Shown piece after piece: positions 27,001-33,428 of a stretch of DNA of 64,000 nucleotides. The stretch lies in the NCBI RefSeq assembly GCF_905171765.1, contig NC_053391.1, positions 109,714,644 to 109,778,643 on the forward strand. Direction: 5' to 3'. Under the pieces are notes generated by a model. The model was not told the DNA's origin. It ran no database searches and was given only the letters and a program-made list of their open reading frames with translations. This stretch comes from Bufo bufo. Lineage: Eukaryota > Chordata > Amphibia > Anura > Bufonidae. The stretch's first letter is position 1, and each line of letters starts with the position of its first letter. The translations under genes and the position numbers were made by a program.

Positions 27001-29162
27001 TTCAGTTATGAAGTCATTTTGTGGGGGCTTACATAGTAGAAATCACCCATAAATTACCCCATTTTAGAACCTACTCTGCTCAAATTATTCAAAATTCACT
27101 TTACAAACTTGGTTTACCCTTTAGGTGTTCCATAAGAATTAAAAGAAAATGGAAGTGAATTTTTTTTTTTACAGATTTTCTATTTTTAGAAATTTTTTCC
27201 CTGTAACACAGCAAGGGTTAACAGCCAAACAAAGCTCAATATTTATTACGCTGATTCTGCATCTTACAGAAACACCCCATATCTGGTCTTATAAACTGCT
27301 ATATGGGCACATGGCATGGCGCAGAAGGGAAGGAGCGCAATATGGATTTTGGAGGGCAATGGGATAATTTTAAGTTGCCATGTTGCATTTGAAGACCTCC
27401 TGATGCACCCCTACAGTAGAAAATCCATTTTGGAAAGTACGGGATAAGGTGACAGTTTTATTGGTACTATTTTGGGGTACATATGATTTTTGATCGTTCG
27501 ATATTATACTTTTTGTGAGGCAAGGCAACCACAAAATTGTCGTTCTGGCACCGTTTTTATTTTTTTAAGTTGTTCTCCGGACAGGATAGATTACGGTATA
27601 TAGATAGATTAGATAAAATATATAGATTTAATAAAATCATGTTTTTGTGTTTCCATTTTCTGAAAGCTAAATTTCTTTTATTTTTCTTACAATCGTATTG
27701 TGTAGGGGCTTACGCTTTTTGTGAGGAAAGGTAACCACAAAATTGCTGTTCTGGCACCGTTTTTATTTTTTCCGGACAGAATAGAGCGTGTTTTGTTGTC
27801 ATAGAGCAGGTTGATACAGACACAATACCAAATATATTGTGGGGTTTTGCTCTGGTAGTCAGGACAAGAGGGCGCAGTACAGAGGCAAAATACAAGTCCT
27901 TAACTCAAAACGTCAGTGTTTATTCACACTTGAGGCAATTGCACAAAACAGCATGTAACTTTTCAGTCTTGGTGTTAATTCACACACAATGGAAAGTTCA
28001 TATAACACAAGTCACCTTGCTGGCAGTTCTGCCTCCAGTAGTCCACAGCAGGCTTTAGGGCGCCTATTTCCCCACTGTGCGGCTCTCAGCCCTGCAGCAC
28101 GGCACCAAGCCTCAGATCCCAAAAACAGAGACATCTCTGCTGGGAGGAAAATACCTGCCTTGCAGACACAACGACTCACTGTGTAACAATATATATATAT
28201 ATTTTTTGTTTCTGTTTTACATAATAAAGCATTTTTGAAAAGAGTCGGCCGTTACGGTCGCGGCGATACCTAATATGTCTGGTTTTTTTATTGTACATGA
28301 TTTTATGAGGTGAAAGGGCATTTTTTTTATTTGAAATTAAAAAAAAATTTATGATTAAAAAACTTTTTTTCACTTTTTATTTTTGTCCCACAGTGGGACT
28401 TCCAACTTTTTTAGGGTCTGATCCCTGTTTCAATGCAGTACAATACATTCTGTCAGCGTAATACAGTGTAAGACGCTGACAGTTGCCTAGGAGACTCAGC
28501 CTGGGGGCTGGATCTCCCAGGCTTCCGTAGCTGGCAGGTTCCGATGCCTGTGTAAGGCATCGGGGCTGCCAAAGCAACCATCGACCCCCTGTCACCGCGG
28601 CGCTAGGGTCAGAGAGGGAGCTCCCTCCCTCTGTGAATCCTGCAGGTGCCACGTTCAGTGTTGACTGAGGCATGTGAAGGGTTAATCAGCAATGCCAGTG
28701 GATACAGCAGGGGCTATGCAGTGAGTGCTGCAGCCTCTACAAACAGCTGATCGGTGGCAGTGCCGATCCCTGTCAATCAGACACTGATGACTTGGGGATA
28801 AAATACCTCATCAGTATTGTGCACTCTAGGAAAACCCCTAGGGCTAGCTTCCAGGTTTCTTTAGAATCTAGCATTGCTTTTGAGACAGCAGACGCTCCCT
28901 TATTCAAAGTAATGTGTCTCATCTCAGAAGAAACAGATTTTGTATATAGAATTGATCTGCAATATTTGTGAACCAAACACTCATACAGTACTTACTGCTG
29001 ACTAAGAATACGATCTTCTGACTGTTTTCTGAAGGAGGTTTTCATCATTTCAGCCACTCGAAACTTCTGCTGTAACTGTTTCAGGTCATTTGCTGTCGGT
29101 GCAGGATCCTTGTGTTTAACTAGACTTGGCAAGTGCCAATCAGCCTTCTTCTCAGTTTGCAT
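2944..29162 (-). CDS. ODAD1/CCDC63-family outer dynein arm docking complex coiled-coil protein, complete 10-exon coding region
   Basis: Join, in order of translation: 29162-28996, 23852-23663, 19688-19584, 16844-16663, 14737-14553, 13216-12993, 12859-12785, 10752-10563, 7075-6890, 3047-2944. All junctions are GT/AG and in phase, giving 1608 nt and 535 residues. The protein is almost wholly heptad-rich coiled coil with a basic C-terminal tail (KKAKRKRQRKM). Exon by exon it parallels the ODAD1 (CCDC114)/CCDC63 family: an N-terminal LKQLQQKFR segment, a KIDHLENELQH block, and FTYVNVLNSDVEM, which resembles FTYVTELNNDMEM of CCDC63. Members of this family tether outer dynein arms to ciliary and flagellar doublet microtubules. 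The length is close to CCDC63 (about 563) and CCDC183 (about 534) and shorter than ODAD1 (about 670). Which paralogue this is cannot be settled by eye, so no symbol is given. Family membership is secure; start choice and paralogue are inference. Confidence 0.88.
3762..5195. mobile_element. LTR-like element copy 1 (TG...CA, 5-bp target duplication TGCAG)
   Basis: It begins TGTCACGG and ends CCGTGACA, flanked by TGCAG at 3757-3761 and 5196-5200. TG...CA ends and a 5-bp duplication suggest a solo LTR of a Gypsy-type retrotransposon. The length is 1434 bp because a 500-bp MITE (3961-4465) sits inside. No coding sequence of the retrotransposon remains. The 8-bp inverted ends would also fit a 5-bp-duplicating DNA transposon. 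Confidence 0.7.
3961..4465. mobile_element. CTTTCACAC-ended MITE nested in the LTR-like element
   Basis: It starts actctcacacctgcggcag and ends taacgctagtgtgaaatta, with internal inverted GGATCC/TCCGG segments. Related foldbacks lie at 53241-53703 and 59457-59740 (aataccggaaaagaactgatcag segment). It is absent from LTR copy 2, so it inserted later. Confidence 0.7.
5330..5645. repeat. Degenerate TTTCTGCAG-type foldback
   Basis: Contains cagaaatccatgtg, gatgcggttttgacgcag and related inverted pieces, like 13330-13690, 52915-53050 and 60250-60400. Borders are unclear. Confidence 0.4.
5985..6620. repeat. Diverged tandem repeat with an aacttcaggaacccaggca core
   Basis: The phrase cttcaggaaccc(ag) and variants recur about every 40-80 bp (for example near 6166, 6222, 6284, 6330, 6407). 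The pattern is an old, degraded satellite in the intron before the last coding exon. Confidence 0.6.
6890..7075 (-). CDS. Docking-complex gene, coding exon 9 (residues 440-502)
   Basis: 186 nt. Acceptor ...ttcctag, donor GATTCCG|GTATGT. It encodes RILEMKMDDIIQILNFCALR and then a less helical, acidic and proline-containing tail (DDDFSSIPIDPILDASD). The first part matches the IIEKK..DLL..... segment near the C-terminus of CCDC63. Confidence 0.86.
7100..8490. other. Intronic sequence without a recognised gene
   Basis: Mixed unique-looking DNA. 7380-7720 has the CT-rich, LTR-tail-like phrase gcctgacctctctaatgaccc and an aataaag; no pair or coding part was found. Nothing else is supported. Confidence 0.4.
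8506..8652. mobile_element. hAT-type MITE with perfect 8-bp target duplication
   Basis: A 147-bp foldback starting CAGGCATCCTCAAACTGCGG and ending in its complement. It is flanked on both sides by CTCTAAGT (8498-8505 and 8653-8660). The 8-bp duplication and CAG...CTG ends are hAT features. It contains the acaactcccagcatgc phrase common to several vertebrate MITEs. Confidence 0.88.
8894..9989. mobile_element. TTAA-bounded foldback interrupted by another MITE
   Basis: The ends TTAAAGAAGTTGTCT and agacaactcctttaa are complementary, and TTAA lies at 8894-8897 and 9986-9989. The inner arms (cagccaatc.ctgtcctca) are also inverted. The element at 9285-9850 is inserted in it. Confidence 0.7.
9285..9850. 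mobile_element. MITE with ATATTCGAAT-rich ends and 8-bp duplication
   Basis: Flanked by CATCACTA at 9277-9284 and 9851-9858. Its ends, gggttgagc...atattcgaat and its rough complement, mark a family with gggatgagcga-like termini. The core is rich in TTCG and AT. Confidence 0.65.
9986..10287. mobile_element. TTAA-type MITE with AACCTGTCAC termini
   Basis: A near-perfect foldback: TTAAAGGGAACCTGTCAC at the left, its complement at the right, and long arms around a loop near 10130. TTAA duplications at 9986-9989 and 10284-10287. The left TTAA is shared with the neighbouring element. Confidence 0.85.
10563..10752 (-). CDS. Docking-complex gene, coding exon 8 (residues 377-440)
   Basis: 190 nt. 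Acceptor ...cctcacag, donor TTTCA|GTAAGT. It encodes EELQKTSETTEKYKNKYMEM through VKDLGCDLASMEKNL. The KYxE...L......L...LxCD pattern is shared with CCDC63 (KINCD) and ODAD1. Confidence 0.88.
10861..11303. mobile_element. TAGGCTACTTTCACA-ended MITE
   Basis: It begins taggctactttcacatctgcg and ends gcagatgtgaaagtagccta, a clean terminal inverted repeat, with ggatccg/cggatc inverted segments inside. Confidence 0.8.
11675..12075. mobile_element. TTAA-bounded foldback with GGGGTTCTC / GAGAACCCC ends
   Basis: TTAA at 11675-11678 and 12072-12075. The arms ttacatattgatgac... and ...gtcatcaatatgtaaatcc pair, and so do the acagcgccgtaca... segments. Confidence 0.75.
12119..12566. mobile_element. AACCTGTCACCGCTCC foldback MITE
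   Basis: Two arms of about 200 bp, 12126-12330 and 12352-12560, are highly complementary; both contain agcagtctgcagtaagggtac or its complement. TTAA on the left, TTTA on the right. Confidence 0.85.
12785..12859 (-). CDS. Docking-complex gene, coding exon 7 (residues 352-376)
   Basis: 75 nt, 25 codons in phase 0, between acceptor ...ttaactag and donor CTACAG|GTAAGA. It encodes DEISSIKSQNENLLNEQLIS and five more residues, continuing the CCDC63-like IQDEI...RSQ segment directly from the previous exon. Confidence 0.87.
12993..13216 (-). CDS. Docking-complex gene, coding exon 6 (residues 277-351)
   Basis: 224 nt. Acceptor ...ttctgtag, donor ACTGAG|GTGAGT. It holds the diagnostic segment: LAKMAKQYSFNDMKNYSLF followed by TYVNVLNSDVEMIKQE, parallel to the NFARFTYVTELNNDMEM segment of CCDC63. 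This is the strongest single piece of evidence for the family. Confidence 0.9.
13240..13860. repeat. Degraded foldbacks between coding exons 5 and 6
   Basis: 13330-13690 shows weakly inverted gcagattttg/caaaatctgc segments; 13690-13860 has cccatacatgtacatgctaacattggcc and its rough complement. Borders uncertain. Confidence 0.4.
14553..14737 (-). CDS. Docking-complex gene, coding exon 5 (residues 215-277)
   Basis: 185 nt. Acceptor ...tttcatag, donor GACAAG|GTATAG. One base completes codon 215, then TDIQTETLTFKDIADKTIKK onward and 61 codons, leaving one base of codon 277. All heptad repeat. Confidence 0.87.
14935..15257. mobile_element. Insertion with a 17-bp flanking direct repeat and a long internal palindrome
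   Basis: ACCTATTCATAGAGTAG occurs at 14918-14934 and again at 15258-15274. The sequence between interrupts a gatgacctat...ataggtcatc foldback. From about 15027 to 15264 the insert is a near-perfect palindrome centred near 15140, with cagcaaagtcagcaac on the left arm. Confidence 0.65.
15275..15780. repeat. Cluster of GTCATCAATATGAGATC foldback fragments
   Basis: Several partial copies of the same foldback type (gtcatcaatatgagatcaatgagg, aggtgatcattatctgatcggtggggg, tgatattgatgacctatcc). They are inverted relative to one another, which suggests repeated insertions. Confidence 0.5.
15790..16050. mobile_element. GTGCACACGA MITE
   Basis: It starts gggctagtgcacacgaacgtatt and ends aaatacatacggtcgtgtgtggg. 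An inner hairpin is built on gaaccattcatttcaatggg. Confidence 0.65.
16196..16549. mobile_element. GGTACTTTCACA foldback MITE, GC-rich
   Basis: Arms 16196-16350 and 16370-16549 are strongly complementary; ggcagcacggcgagaggc on the left pairs with gcctctcgccgtgtgctgcc on the right. It sits about 115 bp upstream (on the plus strand) of coding exon 4. Confidence 0.85.
16663..16844 (-). CDS. Docking-complex gene, coding exon 4 (residues 155-215)
   Basis: 182 nt. Acceptor ...aattcag, donor GAAAA|GTATGT. It encodes VAEKYNVMKSENEKLKEHIN onward and is the best-conserved stretch against CCDC63/ODAD1 (N..LR.EI..LR..K..F..V...L). It ends two nucleotides into codon 215. Confidence 0.88.
17235..17666. mobile_element. 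TTAA MITE with AAAGG(C)TATGTACACCTTTG ends
   Basis: TTAA at 17235-17238 and 17663-17666. The ends ttaaaggctatgtacaccttt and aaaggtgtccattgtctttaa are complementary. A truncated copy lies at 33220-33428. Confidence 0.7.
17930..18303. mobile_element. AAACCAGCACCTGGAT MITE, copy A
   Basis: Shares the left half ttcaaaccagcacctggatctgaatactttt and the sequence around the gccaccgctgtttg site with copies near 21.15 and 30.84 kb; it ends acccctttta. Clearly a family member; the left border is blurred. Confidence 0.65.
18458..19478. mobile_element. LTR-like element copy 2 (5-bp target duplication CAATG)
   Basis: It starts TGTCACGGTG and ends CCATGACA, flanked by CAATG at 18453-18457 and 19479-19483. 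It shares with copy 1 the blocks aactaggcc, ctggatggtaggatggctcat, cagacacggatgaacag, agcaaacatgctgga and ccaagtggccacaccca, in the same order. At 1021 bp it lacks the MITE nested in copy 1. Different 5-bp duplications show independent insertions. Confidence 0.75.
19584..19688 (-). CDS. Docking-complex gene, coding exon 3 (residues 120-154)
   Basis: 105 nt, exactly 35 codons in phase 0, between acceptor ...taatacag and donor CAT|GTATGT. It encodes IKEKEEEIVKQKRV through SKIDHLENELQH, the family's conserved LE.QL.. block. The downstream intron carries the LTR-like insertion at 18458-19478, about 105 bp from the exon. Confidence 0.87.
19694..20455. mobile_element. TTAA-bounded element with GGAAATATGTCACC end
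   Basis: TTAA at 19694-19697 and 20452-20455. The terminal match is short (ttaaaggaaatatgt versus acacattccctttaa), and no internal coding sequence is seen. It starts 6 nt from the acceptor of coding exon 3. Confidence 0.55.
20565..20815. repeat. Degraded foldback, ACCATACACAT type
   Basis: accatacacatgaaacaattg and taatgtgtatggggg pair loosely; a similar segment is at 29235-29350. Confidence 0.35.
21130..21892. mobile_element. AAACCAGCACCTGGAT MITE, copy B, with a nested MITE
   Basis: TTAA at 21130-21133 and 21889-21892. The ends ttaaaggggttgtcccatgaaatta and taatcatgggataacccttttaa are complementary. It is interrupted by the MITE at 21500-21822. Confidence 0.8.
21500..21822. mobile_element. 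TCCATTCAGACGTCCG MITE nested in copy B
   Basis: Left end ttaggctccattcagacgtccg, right end acgggcgtgtgaatggaccctta. Internal inverted tcttgtccgcaatagcggacaaga and tgcggac segments. Confidence 0.75.
22149..23275. repeat. Direct repeat pair about 850 bp apart
   Basis: 22149-22350 and 22990-23275 share, in the same order and orientation, gtagaagtgggcca/gtaggagtgggcca, ggagg(a/g)g-aagtgcagt, aaagctaggagg, acccttctcctg and aagccttgagatt. This could be an old tandem duplication or diverged long terminal repeats; the intervening DNA shows no coding capacity. Confidence 0.6.
23663..23852 (-). CDS. Docking-complex gene, coding exon 2 (residues 56-119)
   Basis: 190 nt. The acceptor is ...ccattacag and the donor is AAG|GTATAA. 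One base completes codon 56, then 63 codons follow, running from KKINQLKEQQKELKL to NLISDLEVK. Strong heptad pattern; it matches the region before the ENQ/LE..L block of the family. Confidence 0.87.
24082..24262. mobile_element. GAGCACCTGTCAG MITE fragment
   Basis: ttaaagagcacctgtcagaagg on the left and ctgctgacagttgctttgaaa on the right, with tattaaaccaggt / tgatttaatagg inverted inside. A relative lies at 49367-49430. Confidence 0.55.
24262..25070. other. Intronic DNA, partly old A/T-rich repeat
   Basis: 24780-25070 contains gtacttcatgttagtggtaaattt and tctactttatgttggca. Both recur at 34170-34370, showing a shared old repeat. The rest looks unique and non-coding. Confidence 0.45.
25071..25556. 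mobile_element. TAGGCTACTTTCACACCTGCG MITE, copy F1
   Basis: Ends ttaggctactttcacacctgcgtt and cgcaagtgtgaaagtagcctta are complementary. The body is rich in GGATCCGT. It is the opposite orientation of the copy at 36596-37097 and shares nearly all internal segments with it. Confidence 0.85.
25549..26042. mobile_element. AGAACCTGTCATCAA foldback MITE
   Basis: Ends ttaaagagaacctgtcatcaa and ttgatgacaggttccctttag pair. Internal agtaagtggttgctgagaaccagcatcat and its complement form long arms. It abuts the F1 MITE at TTAA. Confidence 0.8.
26040..26994. mobile_element. Large composite foldback, copy G1
   Basis: Outer ends ggcccctttcacacgagcgag and cgtctgaaagaggcctt. Centred near 26560 is a long inner palindrome with arms ccacttgatcgcggaggc... 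. Two TGACGTCA sites (26536-26543 and 26582-26589) lie near the centre. The copy at 49636-50597 is inverted relative to it. Confidence 0.85.
26995..28680. repeat. Old A/T-rich repeat region (family H) fragment
   Basis: Phrases gaacctactctgctcaaattattcaaaa, taggtgttccataagaatt, gcgatacctaatatg and gtcccacagtgggacttcc recur at 34.4-34.9, 37.3-38.8 and 43.3-43.6 kb. A separate insertion-like stretch lies at 27860-28190. No gene seen. Confidence 0.6.
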
Positions 29163-29171
29163 GTTTGAATG
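28996..29171 (-). CDS. Docking-complex gene, coding exon 1 (residues 1-56)
   Basis: The acceptor tgtcttcag lies at 29172 and above; the donor after 28996 is GTAAGT. The first ATG in frame is at 29162-29160 and is taken as the start. Three codons (CAT TCA AAC) precede it in the exon without a stop, so an upstream start in another exon is formally possible. It encodes the first helix, including LKQLQQKFRVAEMMKTSFRK, which aligns with the LQRQ...E.R...E start of CCDC63 and ODAD1. It ends two nucleotides into codon 56. Confidence 0.85.
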
Positions 29172-29412
29172 CTGAAGACATGAAACATGACCGGTGTTAG
29201 TACTTCTACTCAGGAACGCATTCTCAAGGTGTCCATACAAATCAGACTTTTAGTGTGGCCAAACCTGGCAACTTCAACGGGATCGGACGACCAGCTAATG
29301 TCTATGGAATGCACTTGTTTGGCATATGTTGGGTGAAGGAAGGATCAGGCATGTTGAATTTCAAAATGACCAATCCTTTCTTCTGAAGCAATAGCTTATT
29401 ACCCTCTACTCA

Positions 29413-29863
29413 TTGGGAAGAGCATCTGTCAGCAGGTTTGTACCTATGACACTGGCTGACCTGTTACATGTGCCCTTGGCAGCTGAAGACATCTGTGTCG
29501 GTCCCATGTTCCTATGTTTTATTATATGCAAATGATCCTCTGGGAGCAATGGGGGCGTTTCCGTTACACCTAGAGGCTCTGCTCTCTCTGCACTTTGATT
29601 GACAGGACCAGGCAGTGAAAACGTCATCACACATGGTCCTATAAATCAGGGTTCGGAGGTTGCGGCAGTTGCAGAGAGAGCTGAGCCTCTAGGTGTAATG
29701 GCAACGCCCCCGTTGCTCCTAGAGGTTAATTTGCATATATTAAAACATCATTTTTCTCAGCAATGTGGACACATATGAACATGGGACCAACCCAGATGCC
29801 TTCAGCTGCCAAGTGCACATGTAACAGGTCAGCCAGTGTCGTAGGTACAAACCTGCCCTTTAA
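29413..29863. mobile_element. GAGCATCTGTCAGCAGG TTAA MITE, whole copy
   Basis: Left end gcatctgtcagcaggtttgtacctatgacactgg; right end ccagtgtcgtaggtacaaacctgccctttaa, with agaggctctgctctctctgca inverted inside. It is the intact version of the element split at 3465-5304; a left end also lies at 37153-37250. Confidence 0.85.
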
Positions 29864-30209
29864 GAGTAGCTACCTGTGAACAAGCCTTCATCCAGCAGCT
29901 CTTGAATGTGAATGGCCAACGTTAGATAGATCGTGTATTTCATGATAATAATATTCAGTGATTTTGATACTTAGGTAGAGAACACCACTGCAGAGAATTT
30001 GCCAAGTTGTTAGTATGTAGCAGATCTGTACATGGATAGCAGAGCTGTATGTGACACTACACCTGCTACAAAGATCACAATGGTCTGGATAAACTGCACA
30101 AGATATTGGAATCAAAGTGCTGAGACAACGCATTCCAAACGGTGGGAAAATCCTGTGGAATTTATTTATTTTTTTGTGTGAAAGATATAGCTACAGAAAT
30201 ATTACATAT

Positions 30210-30234
30210 ATTATTATTATTATTATTATTATTT
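30210..30234. repeat. (ATT)n microsatellite
   Basis: Eight consecutive TTA/ATT units. Confidence 0.85.
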
Positions 30235-30554
30235 ATCTTTAATCACACTCCCTAAATGTGGGAAAAAAGGGAATATATTTTCCCTAAAGTAGTGTAAGAC
30301 CTTTACACGAGGGCTGTGAAAACCATGGGCCCCACATCTGCTTAAAGGTTGTCCACGTATTCTTCTCTCAATATACATTGAACTCTTTGGCTATGAACCT
30401 CCTTTCTCCAAAGTTCTCAGGTTATGGCAGTATTTCAGACCCACACCTGAGCTATGGCATTTCCTGCCCAAAGAAAGAAGTCTAATAGTCAAAGTATAGA
30501 AATCGCAAAAAAAATCCTAAATTAACAGCATTTTAAACTAGAAAAACACATTAC

Positions 30555-30641
30555 CTTTAGGCGATGATGACTCTTTTAAGCAGAATAGGTGAGGTTCATA
30601 ATATCTGCTCGTAAATCCACAGTAGATGAACTGCGTACTCG
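30555..30641 (-). other. Possible 5' non-coding exon of the docking-complex gene
   Basis: An acceptor-like ttcttacag and a donor AAAG|GTAATG bracket 87 nt on the minus strand. In the phase needed to enter coding exon 1 it contains an in-frame TAA, so it would be untranslated. The open reading frame seen in another phase cannot join exon 1. Supported only by splice-site appearance. Confidence 0.3.
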
Positions 30642-31090
30642 CTGTAAGAAAGTACCAGGGTTGTACCAGCTTGGCAGAGAACTGGAGCATAAAGAATGGG
30701 CCCCACTGTGACATCATCACTTATCACATCTGGATTCCGGAGGGCTATTTTTATAGAGATCATCACATATACTACGTTACAATGATAGAGTTATGGACTG
30801 TATAGTTACCTTACAAACATACATTACATTTTTCAAACCATCGCCTGGATCTTAATACTTTTGTAATTGCATGTAATTAAAAATGTTGTATAGCCACTGA
30901 GGTATTCAAAGACATTTATCTGTATAGCGCCACCTGCTGTTTATTTTTTTGTCCGTCTCACTGAGCTGGTGTCATGCGCTCTGTTTAATCTTCAACTGCC
31001 ACAGCCATAGCTTCTGTTAGAAGCTATGGCAGTTACAGGGAGAGAGCAGCAGCAGAAAGGACACTCCCCCAGAGCTGCCAGACTGTACAT

Positions 31091-31954
31091 CAGTGGTTCT
31101 CAACCTTTCTAAAGCCGTGACCCCTTAATACAGTTCCTCATGTTGTGGTGACCCCCAACCATTACATTTTTTTCCTTGCTACGTCATAACTAATTTTGCT
31201 ACTGTTATGATGACCCACCAAAAACACGCACAGACACCAAATGTTAATTCAAATACACAAGTATTCATTCATAACCACAGAACTTTAGCATAAATACAAA
31301 ATATTTGTAAACCAAATAAATAACTTTAAAATAAATAATAAACAAATACCCCCTAAAAAATAAATCAGTGGTGCGCACAGTACCCCTCAAATAAATAACT
31401 CAGTGGTGATCACAGTACCCCCCCCAAAAAAAAATTAAAAAAAATCAGTGGTGCTCAGGGTACTCCTCAAATAAATAAATCAGAAGTGCTCAGGGTCCCC
31501 CAAATAAATAAATCAGCGGGGCTTCAGGTCTCCCCCAAATAAATAAATCAGTGGTGCATCAGGTTTCCCCCAAATAAATAAATCAATGGTGCTCAGGGTC
31601 CCCCAAATAAATAAATCAGAAGTGTTCAGGGTCCCCCAAATAAATTAAGCCTTGCTCAGCCAAATAATTAAAATAAAATTAGCCAGGCTCAATTAAATCA
31701 TTGGTGGCAGTGGTGCTCAGCGGCGGTGTCATTAACGAAAAAACTCGGACCTCAGCAGACAGGCGGCCCGACTTACCCGTCCAGACGTCAGGCTCCTTCA
31801 AGCACAGGCAGTGATAGGACATCACTTCCTGTGCGCAAGGATAAGGGGCCGCTGCCGTTGTGCGGGTGACCCACAATAGGAAGCCTCAGACGACCCCCCG
31901 GAAAGGGCCGATCGACCCCCAAAGGGGTCGCGACCCCCAGGTTGAGAACTGCTG
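31091..31954. mobile_element. SPIN-like non-autonomous hAT transposon
   Basis: Ends CAGTGGTTCTCAACCT and aggttgagaactgctg form a 16-bp terminal inverted repeat with one or two mismatches. CTGTACAT is duplicated exactly at 31083-31090 and 31955-31962. The left 80 bp (tacagttcctcatgttgtgg, tgacccccaacc) and the right end (aaaggggtcgcgaccccca) follow the SPIN hAT families described from several tetrapods, as recalled. No transposase is present. Confidence 0.85.
31345..31660. repeat. Tandem repeat of about 30-45 bp inside the SPIN-like element
   Basis: Units of the form caaataaataaatcagtggt plus gctcagggtcccc repeat about eight times with small changes. This accounts for much of the element's length. 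Confidence 0.85.
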
Positions 31955-31973
31955 CTGTACATGATCTAGCAGA

Positions 31974-33106
31974 CAGGGCCGGCGCTACCATAAGGCAGGC
32001 CAAGCGGCTGCCTTAGGGCGCGCCCTGCGCAGGGCGGAAAAATGAATGCCCTTCTTTTTTTTTTTTTATAACTTTCTTGAATTTGGGCCGCAGCGCCGCC
32101 GCCTTGCGCCCGCCCACCCGCAGCCTGCGTGTGCCGGCCGCCCGAAGTCACGGCAACACACGGTCATATGGGTTCAGCCTGCCACGGGGGCCTGACTGGT
32201 AGTGAGCCGCGGCGGGGGGTATCGCAGGGACTAATACAGTCGTCAGCCAGATTAGACCACCAGACGCACTGGCAGCCAGCAGCAGCAGGAGTCAGGACAG
32301 GTCAGGAGTGGACTCAGGACTTGTTAGGGTAGGTCACTTGAAGTTTGAACTGTTCCGAATTGAATGAATGGTATATAATAATTAATATGATCCTTTAAAA
32401 TTATTTCAAAATGATAAAATGAGCGCATAAGTGCTAGGCTAGGCTAGCGCACACTGACTAGTCTAGCGCCAGAGCAGAGGCGCTCAGGCTTAGCACGGCA
32501 TTCAATGATGTGTTTAAAAAAAGTAATTACAAAACAACAATCATTAATATTGGGGGCGGGGTGTGTCACACACCCTGCTTCCCCCCCCCAATATTAATGA
32601 TTGTTGTTTTGTAATTACTTTTTTTAAACACATCATTGAATGCCGTGCTAAGCCTGAGCGCCTCTGCTCTGGCGCTAGTTTGTGTGACCGTGACATGATG
32701 GAGGGAGGGGGGACAATATAAATGTCTGTACAGTTGCACAGTACTCTGAGTATGTGACATGGGAATGGGGCCAGGCCGCCAGGAAGGGTCGACTGGGGGG
32801 GGGATGATGTGCCATGGGGGGGGGGGTAATATTTGACACAATAAGGGGTAATGATGTGATCATGGATGGGGCCAGGGCTGTCCACCTATTGTGTCACATT
32901 TCCCCCCCCCCATGGCACTTCATCCCCCCCCCCCCCGCCCGGCCCTGTCCATGATTACATCATTACCCCCTATTGTCAATGTGACACAATAGGGGGTGAT
33001 CATGGATGGGGCCAGGGCCGGACGGGGGGATGATGTGCCATGGGGGGGGGGGGGGCACCAAAATGTAGCTTCGCTTGTGTTGGCAAAAATCCTTGCACCG
33101 GCCCTG
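31974..33106. mobile_element. hAT-like element with CTAGCAGA target duplication
   Basis: It begins CAGGGCCGGCGC and ends caccggccctg, with CTAGCAGA at 31966-31973 and 33107-33114. Inside are two large foldbacks: 32405-32690, with arms gagcgcctctgctctggcgc and complement, and 32700-33055, rich in G and C runs. No transposase. Confidence 0.85.
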
Positions 33107-33219
33107 CTAGCAGAGCAACTGGAGCAGTGAATGTGGAGGTCTCTGGACCCATGTGCAGTACATGGCTGGTTCGAGCTTTGTTAGAAAGGTATTTTTACAT
33201 TAATTATGGCATAACTCCT

Positions 33220-33428
33220 TTAAAAGCTATGAACACCTTTGGGGGCATTTTTTTTATTATTGCATCTTTATTGCATTTTTTCACTTGGTCTTTATTAAAA
33301 ACTTTCAAAAGTCATTGTCCTACAGGGTTAAGTTTCAGCCTAACCACAGAGCATCTTACGGATGGCTAGATGTATAGCCCTTATCTCTGAACTTCTGACA
33401 GTTTATAAACACTCATTTAACCCCTTAA
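33220..33428. mobile_element. Truncated TTAAAAGCTATGAACACCTTTG MITE
   Basis: The left end resembles 17235-17260, including ctttgggggcattttttt; it lacks the matching right end. It starts at the TTAA that closes copy C. Confidence 0.5.

Larger units (their letters stand above)
29870..30820. other. 5' flank of the docking-complex gene
   Basis: Apart from an (ATT)n tract at 30210-30234 and the possible untranslated exon at 30555-30641, nothing recognisable was found. No convincing RFX X-box is seen near this end. Confidence 0.4.
30820..33223. mobile_element. AAACCATCGCCTGGAT MITE, copy C, split by two hAT elements
   Basis: The left part, 30826-31082, matches copies A and B (gtatagcgccacctgctgttt). 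The right part, 33107-33223, ends taattatggcataactcctttaa, like the catgggataacccttttaa end of copy B. Between them sit the SPIN-like and the second hAT elements. Confidence 0.7.

Noticed and set aside
30538..30720. 60-codon open frame containing STQFIYCGFTSRYYEPHLF as a first coding exon
   Set aside because: Its phase at the donor (30555) does not match the phase-0 start of coding exon 1; an untranslated exon is the most that can be claimed.
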